Shown: piece after piece, positions 12,701-24,299 of the stretch
Numbering within the stretch: the stretch's first letter is position 1
How the letters are laid out: each line of letters begins with the position of its first letter
Assembly: GCA_013396655.1 (NCBI GenBank)
Contig: WBMV01000852.1
Coordinates: 682,001-746,000 of the forward strand
Direction: 5' to 3'
Origin: Campylorhamphus procurvoides
Taxonomy: Eukaryota > Chordata > Aves > Passeriformes > Dendrocolaptidae
DNA: 64,000 nt
The notes under the pieces: model-generated
Seen by the model: only the letters and a program-made list of their open reading frames with translations
What the model was told of the DNA's origin: nothing
Database searches by the model: none
Program-made: the position numbers and the translations under genes

Positions 12701-15700
12701 TTGGTAGGAATGTCATTAAATGTGACATTTTTATCCTACATCCTTCACTATATGTGTGAAGCTGTTTTGCTACAAATTCTGCTCATGTCACTAACATATA
12801 TTAAAAAAAAAAAACATCCTCTCCTTATGCAGTGTACCTCTGCCACACATGCAGTGATTTTTACTCTTATGTATTAATTTGAAGCAGGTTAAAAGTGATT
12901 CCAGGATATATATAATTTAGGGGATTCTCTGATAGTGACATTATGTGCTGCAAGTTCCTGCAGAAGTAGCTGACTGTTAGGATCCATGTGAAAAATTATT
13001 TTTGTCGCTTAGTCATTCTTAAAAGCCCTGTCAAGTTGGGCTATGCATTTAATTATTGCTGTGCATCTCAGCCCTCTCCATCCCATGGCAAATGAGTCAA
13101 CTGTGAGCGAGTTTCCTGCAGTTGGGAGATTAATGCAGTGGTGAATTTCTGGTGTTCTGTCTATGTTGGGTTTTTTTGTTTGTGCTCTGTGGGGAATTGT
13201 GGAGAGGAAAGGAATTCCTCTTAAAGCAGCTTCTGTTGAGGGTGTGGTGGTACCCTGCCCTCCTTCAGGGCCTCCGGGTTCTTTCTCCTGTTTGGCATCG
13301 TTTTGGGGGTAATTTTAGTTATTTACTTGAAAGACAGTTTGTTCCAAATGACTGAAAAATACTTAGCATCAAAATGAAGTGCACAAAGTTCAACACATGG
13401 AAATGTTAAAACTTACTGCTTTGTCTTGTTTGTTCAAACAGCAGGATCAACATCCCCTTTTAATGACCTTTTGCACTTAGAGTTAAAATTTTATAAGTGT
13501 TTTAAACTTGGCTTCTGATTATTTTTTCCAAATTAAATTGTAGCACTGCAGTTAGTATATACAGTTAGGTTCATAGAAATGATCAAAGCAGTACATGATA
13601 GCCTAGCAGAGAATTAAAATTGCATTAATACAGGGTCAGGACCTTTTCACTTATCTTGTGAACTGCTGTCAGTACGTGTTACAGAGAGGACCAGGACACT
13701 TCTCCAGCCCAGGGTGGTGGTATTGGAATGTTTTCCTCAGAAATGTAGTGATGAATAAACTTGACTGTATTATGAGCCACTTGTGATCTCACAGTGATGC
13801 TTTTTAGCATTTACTTCTCACTCCTCTACAACATAGTATTTATGTCTCCTTGCTCTGATAAGCACAACTGTTAATATGCAGATATTAATTAAATATTAAT
13901 TAAACAAATGCTGCAGTCCCCTATACAAGAGGAGTGTCGTGCCATCAGTGTGTATGGCATTCTTCCATCTCTCACCCAGAGCTCTTTCCATGGTTTTGGT
14001 GACAAAGGTCCATTTGGCTGTTGGAGGTTTTGCAGGAGGGAGGGAAGAGAAGTTTACTTGAACCTCTTGGGAATATAAACATGGAAAATGAGTGCTGACC
14101 AAAATACCCTGCGATTCCTCAATCAAAAAAAGAAAAACATTATTCAGCTTAGCAACAGACTGAATAGCAGAGGGTTTCTTAGAGGTCAGTGGTTGCTTTT
14201 AGGATGATGGAAAGTCTGAAATGCTGTGTCCTGTTTAAGGCATGTGCTGCCTTCCTTGGTTTTAATCCCTGTTTTAAGGAGGTGTTTGTGAAGTTTCAGT
14301 GTTATTTGTAATGCATTTCACGAGCCTTTGTAGCTGGAGTTTAGTATTTAGAAAATTGTTTGTTGCTTTTCAGATCCTCTTCCATTAGGGGCAGAATTAT
14401 CTGTTTTGATATTGAATATGTCCTGCTTTCAAACAGCATTTCTTATATGTGGATTCTTTTCTTGTGGTGCCCAGTGTTCCTGTGTTTCTGCCTTTGAACC
14501 TTTCTTGTTAATCCCCTAGTTTACATAAGATCACTCTCTAATGATTTAATCTGTAATGAGTATTGGTGCTAGGAATCACTATGTTACACAAATATAGGAT
14601 CAGTAATTATTCTGATCACAGGCAGGTAATGCACTTCTGGGGAGTGTTTAAGTTTTGAGGTTGCCAGTAGAAAAGAACTTCATGAGAGTATTTTAAGGAT
14701 TGTTTCGTATAATGTGCTGGTTTTAATTTTTTGTGTGTTAAATTCAACTCAAAAATGGTCACTTTTGAAAACAAATGGGTGGTTTTTTGTTTGATCATGG
14801 CCTTGTGTTTCCTAATTTTTATCTTGCTATTGAATCACTGTATTTGTATACACTGGCTAACACTGCAATTAGCTACTCCATCAATACTTTCCCATTTGTA
14901 AACTTTAATCTGGATTCTCATAAAGTCCCCTCTTGTCAATGTGGACAGACAAAAAGAACAGCTTTCAAGCTAATGCTGTCCTTTGAGGTGGGGTTTTCCT
15001 TTCAACTAAAACAGTGAGAAGAGGATAAAGTTGAAACTGTGCCTGTAATTTGTTTTTAAAATAAATTCCATGTAAATAATCAAAAGAAGTCTTTAGTTTT
15101 TTTTGTTTATTTTCTTAACTAAGCATATATTGTTTTCGGTAGGAAACTGAATGTTGTTCTAATTCTTTCAGTAAAAAGACTGGTAGAAAAATAGCTTTTA
15201 CCCTTTTTTCATCCTTTAAAATAAATATTGATAGAAACTATCATAATATGGTTTGTGTTACAGGTGGTGTAATACCAAGGGCTGTACTGCTGCCACATCA
15301 CAATTTTGTGGGGTTTCAGAGAGTAGTTCTGGTAAGGACACTCAATGATTTATCTATTTATTTGTCATAAAAGTGGACTGATAGTTTGGTACAATTTAGT
15401 ATTACGTGCATTTACAGTATTTGTTAGGCATTGGTTTCTGCAGTTCACTAAATCCTTATATTAAGTGTTATTTTATTCAGTGGTCTTTAATAGCTCCTTT
15501 TGGAGCTGTTAGTGTCTCCTGTGTAAATCCATATTAATTTTTTTGAGAGTTGTGTTGATATAACACATCAATTCGCAGCATGGAGGTATTAATAAATAGA
15601 CCTTTTGTCCAAACACGTAGTATAAACTGTATTGTATTCTGAAAGAGTGGAGTCACTATTGCTTTGGTGTGTATCAGTTTTTTAAAAAAGGGTAGAAAGT

Positions 15701-18700
15701 TACTGTATTTTGGTTATAGTATGTATTTTTTTCAAGTCTTGTCTTCCTAAAGGAAAATACAAGTATGTGATTCAGAGGACAAAAATTCAGACCATGTACT
15801 GTTAACTTGTCTCTTCTAAAATGTAATGCACAGTCACGATTTTGCAATCATTTTCTTTTAAATGTATGTAACTGCAATCCCTGTATCATTTCTTTTGATT
15901 TTTGGATGCTTTCTTTCAAGATATTTTCTCTCTACTCCATGGCTGAAGTTACAGGGGCAATAGGATTACCTTTACTTTTTCTTAGAAAGGGAAAATTCAT
16001 CCTGTACCAGTCCACAAGCAGCCGTGCTCAAGTATTGTGCAAGAGCACAACTGAGCATTTGTTCTTTCAGCAGGAGATAACTGATACCACATTTGTATCT
16101 GTAGAATTTTTAATATATACTGTAATTTAACAAATGTCTTGTGGGTGTAGCAGATGTCTTTTCTCCCCCCTCCCCCTTCCCAATTTTTTTTTGTTTTAAT
16201 TCATGTTGCCTTAAAATTTTTGGCAAGCTCTCTTTGTATGCTGTCTTAGGTCTATAGAGGGCACTCAAAGACAGAAGGAGTTGGTTTTAAAAAACATTAT
16301 TTTGCAAGTAGACCCCCACAAGGTAGAGAAAAGGACATTCTGGTGTTCTCTGTGGGCTTGCAGGGTATTGTACTGGCTCTGCTCCAACACATCACTTAAG
16401 CCATTGCAGTCAATGGGACCAGAATATGTTGAAATATTTTTCTGGATTGATCTGTATCTGTGTATCCTTTTTAAAAACAAGGTGGGGTATGTAAGAACTT
16501 CTCGGTGGGATTCTCTAGTCAAGCTAAGAAACAAGTAGCAGGTCTTTCTGTGTTGGAGATACTGGGGGGGGAGGGAGGTGTCCTTTCTTGAGAAGTCTCT
16601 AGAGGCTGATGAATTCAGGAAGCAAAAGGGTACTGGAAGTTGTGAGTGAATAGGTGTAAAGATTGAAGCCATTTCCCCTTCTGTCATTGCATTAGATTGA
16701 TTTATCTAAAATAATTGGACATGGTACACTGTGTGATTTCCAGCTCCATAAGTACATAATGCCTTGAGCGTGCACTGATCATGCATGTAGGCTTACATCA
16801 GTTTCTAAGTCTTGGAGTGGAAGAAAATGGGCTTTCAGATTTATATTAGAGAGATGGCATTGTGAAGTTTTGAGTAGCATCACTCAAGAATGTTAAATGG
16901 CAATTCTGCAGAGTAAAAACATCACAGCTTTATAAATATTTTAAGTAAAGAAAGATGATGGGAGCTTCTTAGAGTCTGAGAAATACTGAAAATTTTTCAA
17001 AATGTTGTGAGCAATTTGTGCAGCACTTATTAAAGTATAATGTCATCTGAAGAACTCATGGACTTCTTTCTCTCTATCATCTCTTTATTTTCGAATAATG
17101 CTCCCATTACTGGAAATGGGTGAGCAGAATTTTTCATGCATAGAATCTGTTACTCCAGTATTTGAGGTAAGGTAGAGATACCCAAAGACAGTGGGTTTCT
17201 TTTTTTGAAAGGCTGTCCTATCTAATTTAACTCTGACCTGGCAGAAGTAGTTACTGTGATTGCTAATTCTGCACAAGGCAGAGTAAGAGGTCACTTGTGG
17301 GACAAGCTGAAGATCATTTCAGTGCAGCTGCCTGTGTAAGAGTGGCCTGCAGTTACAAGATGTGTTGTATTTCCATCTCTGCTGATGTTTTAGCTTGACT
17401 AAGCAAAACTGTTCTCTACACAAAGCTATGATTGTGTTTCCAACTGCATCAGTAGGAGATGGTTTAATTCAAAATAGCACCTTCTAATGCAGGGGGGTCC
17501 TTATTGGGCAGATGATGGATTGTCAAGTTGTGAATAGTTTGCTTCAGAGGGGAGTAATTAAGAAATTAGTGAGAACAGATGTCTAGTGTTGGCCTAAGCA
17601 GTCAGAAAGAAGTGGAAATGTCTTGGGTTTGAACTTTTTATCTTAATTGGATCCTTTGTGACTTTCAGCCCATTTGATAAGAGTTTCTTCAGTAGACTCT
17701 CCTGCTTCTACTGTGCAAAGCCAACAGCTTGAAATTTTAAGGTTTTTATGAGTGGGTATAGGCACTCACACAAGTCTGTACATTTAGTTTGGAAGGATGA
17801 TTCCTTCACAAAACAAAAACTTTATGTACCACAGACTGTTTTGGTGTAGGTTGTTTATCTCCCATGTGCTATACAGAAAAGCAAAATACTGTTCTTTTAA
17901 ACTACATTTTAGTATATTTTTTGAATCTTACTGTATTTTCTTGTACAGGTGTGTTCGGGCTTCTTTTATTAGTCAGATCCTCTGTACAGTGGCAAATTAT
18001 CAAAAGGAACATTTGGTATGCTTCTTTAATCTTAAATGCAATTGCTTCTAGAGATACAGGTGACTTTGCAATGTGGAGGAGCCGTCTGGGGCTGTGTTAT
18101 GGCAGGCATGTGCATGGAATCTCTGGAAATTTTTCCTTTACAGTAATATAAATATGCCTCTAGACTTCAGCATTGATGAAGTACCAAAACTTGGCATTCA
18201 TTCAAAGTTGTCCTTCATCTAGGATAATTTGAGTTAGGTAAAATATTCCACTTTCTACAGGCAAGGAAAGAAGCTTGTTTTTATTTTTCAGGGCATACTG
18301 TAAAAGAAAAAACTGTTCTTGATGATTCAGATATTGGAATAGTTCCCAGTTAAAAAAGAAAAAAAAGGAAAAGGATAGACTGCAGGGTATGGAAAATCTG
18401 GTCAAGGATTGTGAGTGTTGCATGTCTTTTCCATGTATTCTAGGCATATCACCTCAGCATATATACTATTCTCAACATTCTGCCAAAAGACCCTTGACAC
18501 AGCTTCATTTAGAGAAAAAAAAAAAGCAGATGTTGAAGGCAGAAGGGGAACCAGCTTAATGTCTAGACAACCTTTGGAGGCATGAGTGAGTTATTCATCA
18601 AATTTATATGCTTGAAGGGAGAAATCAATACTATTTCTCATTGAACTTTGGGTATAGTTAATATAGATGGAGACGTTCTCTGCCAAAATACATAGCACTA

Positions 18701-19020
18701 ACGCCTAGACATACAGTTTTTGCTCATGACAACTTCCACAGTCAGATTTGAGGTGTGGTACAGAGTAGGACGTAGAAATGCAGAGATTGAGTGTCTGCAC
18801 TGAAGGTGGTTGCTGTAGGAGAAACTGAAAACTGTATGCATCAAGTAAAGAGATATTTGCAGGCTTGGAAAATAATCTGGACCTTGTTACCGAGTTACTG
18901 GGGGAAAGATGTTGTTGGGTCTTTTTTGGAGCTACCCGTGTCATCAGCGAGGGTCTTGTGGCTGCAGCTCAGTGGGATGTGCAGTTGAGTGTCCAGCCTC
19001 AGAGGGGGGACTGGGCTGGG
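9800..19020. other. Non-coding DNA, probably 5' intron of TBL1XR1
   Basis: No gene-like frame. Low-complexity T/G-rich DNA lies at 11640-11720, an A run near 12805-12815, a tandem 11-bp AT motif at 13882-13903 and a C/T-rich tract at 16157-16180. Nothing else is supported. Confidence 0.5.
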
Positions 19021-19025
19021 CCAGT

Positions 19026-19165
19026 CACTGCACTGCCCCTCTCATTGTGGTTGTCACCTCACTGCCTCCTGCCACTGCACTGCCCCTCTCATTGTGGTTG
19101 TCACCTCACTGCCTCCTGCCACTGCACCGCCCCTCTCCATCTTTGGTCACCTCGCTGTCTCCCAG
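19026..19165. repeat. 47-bp minisatellite, about three copies
   Basis: Two identical 47-bp units at 19026-19072 and 19073-19119 (beginning CACTGCACTGCCCCTCTCAT) are followed by a third, diverged partial unit to about 19165. The unit is C/T-rich on the + strand. The repeat creates the overlapping Leu/Pro/Cys/His-rich frames here, which are artefacts. Confidence 0.9.
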
Positions 19166-19199
19166 GCCATGTGTGGGAGGCAGTGACAGCCCTGAGAGA

Positions 19200-22100
19200 C
19201 CAACAGTGATGGGATGGTGGCTCAGGAATGCCCAGTCTTTTATTTCATAACAGTAAAGCCCTCCTGAGCTGCCCCAACCACCCCTGTAACCCACCTCAGG
19301 CACACACTCCTCCTGCCTCTGCTGGTGCCGCAGCTCTGACTGAGATGGCGCTTGGGTTGCTCTTGCTTTATTTCTCTATTACCTCATGATAGATCACACC
19401 TGTACTGCAGGTCAGTGTGTAGTGCAGTGAAAAGAAATGGGAATTCTACACTGGCCTCACATTTCTGTTGTTTAGGTTGTAAGTAGAGAACAGGATGGGT
19501 ACGACGATCGTGCTGTGTCACCACCCAAGACAAGTCAATCATTGCGCGCTGTCTGCGCTGCATCGGTCCCAATGTCCACAGCAGGGCTGAGATCAGGGAC
19601 ATTCAAAACCTACTGTAATATTTGATTTAAGCTTCACAGATAAGAGCTTTGCCTCTTTGAATACCAAAAAGTATGATTGTCAGACAGTGTTTGTTTCTTA
19701 ATTTATTTCGTGTTTTTTTAAGAGATGCCGTCTTGGTGTTAGGAAGCCAAAAAAAGGCAAGTACTTCACATCCTGTTCTTCATTAGAAATAATTCTGATA
19801 AGACTTCTAAGTGATCCAAGTGCTTCTGGAAAATTTAGCTGCCTAATTTCAAAGTTCACCTGGAATTAAATCTTGAGGTGCCAAAGTAAATACAGTTGGT
19901 TCCTGATTCACTTTAGTGTTCCTTTTTCTAAAATAAATTTGCAAGTGTTAAATTCACTTTTATTAGGATATCTTTTCTCTTTTTTTGTGAGGAATTTCTG
20001 ATTTAATAATTTTTCCCTGCTAATTATTCTTTAGTTAAAAGGTAAAACTTAGGTGAAGATAGTTTCATACTGCCCTTTTGTACTTGATCTTATTTACAGT
20101 GGTGACTGATTTCTGTCATTTGTTCTCAGACACTACAATTTGATTATTCTTGAACAAAAACGTGTTGTATTTCTAGAAAGGCTTTTTAAAGACTGAGAGC
20201 TGTGGTTTGCACTTTTTAATACTGATGTTCCATTTGGTTTTATTTAGGAATAAGATAAAGTGGTGGTGTAGGTGGCATTGGTGTGGTATGAGGAAAGGAG
20301 GCTTTTTGTGCAGGGCAGAGGTAGTGGGGAAGTGTGGGAGTAAACATACCTAATGTAGGTTCACATGTTGTTCTGTTTTTACACTCATGACCAATTGCAG
20401 AAACATGCTTTCTATCTTTTTTGGGTTTTTGAAAAGTGGGGATTTTTTTCCTTTTTTTTTTTTTTTGGTGATCCTCAGCTAATAATGGTTATTTATCTGC
20501 AGATTCTCACAGGCTCATTTCAGGCTGCTTTAGTGAGCAGGGCTGGATGTGAAAATGCTTGGGTAAAGCAAAGAGTTGAGTTTTTAATCTGAGGGTAAAC
20601 TTTCTTAAGCTTCCTTTAAAACTCTCCATTCATGCATAATGCTGCAGTCAGTCGTGAGTTACATGTCTTTAAATCTTTTGAGGTGAACATCTTGGAGCTA
20701 GAAAGGACTTGTCAGTTTACATTTAATTTATTCCAGGCTTTAGGATATGTTTCGTGGCTGTAGAGAACTTTGAACATTAAATTTGATGAATGTTAGCATA
20801 TATTTTCAATACCAAATTTTGCAGCCCAACTGCAGTTAGATTCTCAACATGTTTAATATCTGGATTAACGGAGAAAAACTTGTCTAAAGCACAGTATATT
20901 TCTACTACTAATGCTCATAAATACCTTCTCCCTGTTTGCCATCAATCCATAGCTCATGAGTAATACTGGCTTTGTCCCAAGTAGTCAGAAGTATTCAAGG
21001 GTTTTTATTTAAAAACAAACAAAAACACCACAAACCCCTGCACTGTTAATATAATTAATTCATTGTTTTCCCTATCCAAAGGGCACTTTTTGCTTTTTCT
21101 TCATCCTAAATCTAAAAGTAAATGAATTTGACCTCCTCCTCAGTAAGTAGCAGGTTTTGCTACAGTTGCTCTTGGTTAATAGCCACTAAATCTGGAAATT
21201 TTATCTTTCCTTTTTAACACTTTGTATTTTCCTGACTTGAAATTTGAATAAATTGTAACTGAAGGATCTTCTTTGTGTCCTGTGAGGTTGTTAGGTTGGG
21301 TATTTTTCCCTTTTTTTCACTCCATTATGGTATTTCCTTAGAGGAGTTTTGCATTTCATCCTTCATTTTTCAGAAACACAGGTCTCAGAACTGTTACTAT
21401 TCAACAAGACAGCTGCCTCAGGAAAAGAATTGGCAGCTTTCATGCACTCACAAAGGAATTTCAGAAAAATTATTTGTTATTCCCAAACTAGATGCTGCCA
21501 GAGTATGTAATTCCAAAACTTCTTTTCTCATGGGAAAGGCATAAAAGACCAGGCCTAACAATGGGGAAATAAGCTGGGTTTATTTGCGTTTAGAATAGAT
21601 CAAAGCCCCTTCACCTGTTCTGTGAACTGAGCACCTCGTTACTGTCTCTTTTTTTTTTTTTCATATGTTCATATCCCCAACACTGCAGAAGTTATTTGCT
21701 GTGCCTGATAATTCCTGATCTTTTCTAAAATACTGTAGGAGTCGGGGAGGATGCTCACACATACACAGAGCATCTTTCTCTGGGTCTTCCACTGCAGGAA
21801 ATGCTTCTCTTGATCCATTTGTATGGTCAGTATTATTTATAGACTAGTTCTGTCAAACTCTATGCTGAAAATAACACCTGCACTTGAAAATAGCTCTGTA
21901 GGTACTGAAAAAACTGAGGTGAGAGTATTCAGGCTCATACACAAAGGGCTGGGCAAATGAGTGAGTGGATCCTTTGTTGGAAAAGGTCATGTTCATGGAG
22001 CTGTCTGTGCCCAGAACGATGTAAGTGTGTTTAGTTTTTAGTTTTTCTTCGATTGTTCAGAAGGAAAGACAAACAAGTCCCCAAAGTCTGGTATTTCTGC

Positions 22101-23320
22101 CATATACAGAAATTTAAGGTAATTATCTGAGTAATGGATGAAACCTAAAAGTCTAGTGTTTCACAAAAAAATCTTTTGTAAAACCATGAGGCAGTGGTGA
22201 CCACGATCTCAGAACTTGGACTGTACCAAACTTCATTGATGTACACTGGATGCTGTTAGAAGATCCAGGCAAAGGAACATCCAGGGTCCCCTGCAGGCTC
22301 AGCCTCGCAAGTACCAAGACACACCACGGAGCGAGATTTGGAGTCTTTTTCATTTACTTTTGGTTTTGCAGAAATTCTAGATGTGCATTATGGAATGGGC
22401 TTGAGTGAGCAGGTGCCCACCCTCCTTGCTGTGTAGGTGTTGACCAGATGCAGAGGGGTCCAGAAGATACTGGTGGGCTCTGGCAGACGTGCTCTGGTCC
22501 CAGTTTCTGCACTGGTTCAGGTACTGCTAATTCTGGCCGGTTCTCTGCTTAGGTACTCTGTGCAGGGGTAACTCTGAATCACCTTGATTTGCTGTTGTTA
22601 TGGCAGCATTAAAAACACTTCCTTACCAAGAGTGAGGGGACCCACTGCGGTAAATACACTGACATGAGTCAGACAAAGGCTTTTCTCCTGCAGGCACTTC
22701 AGGGCATGACTCAGGGCACAAGGCTAAACAAACAAGGACAAATAAAATGAGCAGGGTTTAGGGACTAGAAAACACTGTTGTTGAAGATGAACTGAAATCT
22801 TTTTTCAACAAGCAGAATTTTGTTTATGAGAAATGCTAGCAACTGTTGTTGTAATTGAAAAATAGTGAAAGAAGAATGTAGAAAAAGAAATTACAGAAGG
22901 GAGGTATGGATAAAGTCAGCTCTCTTGATGGAGAGATGGATCGAGGAGTGCAGAGTACGTGTACACAGTGCATGGTGAGGAGGTGAAAACCAGGGCAAAT
23001 GCGTGACCACAGGCTTGAGATCGTGTGTCAGATCAAGAGATGAAAGCTGGAAGATGGATCACCAGCTTGGGAAAGATAGCAAGAGCAGTGGATGGAAACT
23101 GCACGAGGGTGACAGTACAGGAAAAGGGAATTAGGAGTCCATGCAGCTGTATGAAAAAATCTCTAGAGGAGAAAGAGCTGCTGTTGCCTGAGTGTAAAAA
23201 TACCTTTCCACAGATGGCTCTGAGAACTACATCTGCTGTTTTATTGCCATCAGGTAGCAATGTAAATATTTTAATCATGAAAAATAAAGTCCATGCCAAG
23301 CTACATGGTCACTCTTCGTC
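19200..23320. other. Non-coding DNA, probably 5' intron of TBL1XR1
   Basis: No gene-like frame. A small CpG cluster lies at 19499-19567. A T run of about 15 bases lies at 20452-20466 and another near 21650. Nothing else is supported. Confidence 0.5.
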
Positions 23321-23329
23321 GGTAAGGTA

Positions 23330-23760
23330 TGCAAAACACACAAAAAACGCAAAACCATAGGCAGTTGAAAACTGACCGATTATGCAAGAATGCCCAAATT
23401 TCAGTAGCTTTCCATGGACAAATAAGTAGCATTAGTTTGAGCTCAGAATGAATCTCATTTTGTAAGCCATCAGCATCCAGGGCAGCAGTGTAGTGAAAAA
23501 CTGTGTCACTGTTAGCGCACCAATATCCATCAGCACAAGCAATTGATGTAGATATAATCACTGTCTCTAATAGAAATAAAGTCGGGGTAATGGAACATTG
23601 TCACAGGATCAATGTCTCCTGTTTTGAAAATAAACCCCCTCAGCTTTGCTTTTGCATTTATGTACCAGCAGGCGACCACATCATTCAATTCAATTGACAC
23701 AGTCCCTTAGAGCCCGGAGTGATCTATTGTGGGAACATCAGGAACAACGTATTGGAAAAA
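23330..23760. promoter_or_regulatory. Candidate conserved non-coding element in upstream intron
   Basis: Repeat-free sequence with retained CpGs (AACGCAAAACC, CTGACCGATTATGC, GTTAGCGCACC, AAAGTCGGGG) and motif-like cores (CAATTGATG, TTCAATTCAATTGACAC). It stays open for moderate lengths on both strands, which fits unusual base constraint rather than a gene. The role is inferred only. Confidence 0.35.
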
Positions 23761-24059
23761 ATGGAATGTTCCTGATCAGACTTGCAGGCCACGTTATTCA
23801 GTGGGTTTTCCAGCAGTGAAAATGAGAATAAATCAGCTGAGAGCAGAAACTTAGCATGGTATAGAGATCTTTAACCCTGTTTAACTGTTTAATTTTTACA
23901 GGTTCTTGATTCAACAGCTTGAACCACAGTGCTTGAGTTTATTTTCAGTGGTGCATGCTCACAAGTAGAAGAACATTTTTAAATGTTGCCCCTCCCCACC
24001 TTAGTTTGAGCAGAAGCTCTTGATAGCATTTTGACTATCTTAAGGGCTCTTCTCAATCC

Positions 24060-24260
24060 CTTATTTTCTCAGAATTTTTATACAGTTTGATCCAAGCGAG
24101 GATTAATGGGTGTGCTCCCACATTCATCCATAATTAATTTTTTGCAAGGGCTTTAATGAAGCACAGGAGATGAGCAGTTTTATAGTTGCGTGCTTAAAAC
24201 TGGGTGCATGCCGAAGAGGCGTGTATGGGATTTTAAACAACATTGCGGATAAGGCTTCTT
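24060..24260. promoter_or_regulatory. Candidate conserved non-coding element in upstream intron
   Basis: It contains GAGGATTAATGGG (a bicoid/OTX-like TAATGG core), CATAATTAATTTTTTGC, and CpG-bearing GTTGCGTGC, GCCGAAGAGGCG and ATTGCGGATAAGG (a GATA core). The clustering of such cores with CpGs suggests an enhancer. No conservation data are available. Confidence 0.3.
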
Positions 24261-24299
24261 CCAGTTTTCACCTTTGCTGCACTTGATTCCAGCAGCTGT

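Noticed and set aside
16390..16430. CCATTGCAGTCAATGGGACC, similar to the inverted module of old LINE ends
   Set aside because: A 20-bp match without flanking support could be chance.
18865..19250. Overlapping Leu/Pro/Cys/His-rich frames
   Set aside because: They are produced by the 47-bp minisatellite and its C/T-rich composition.
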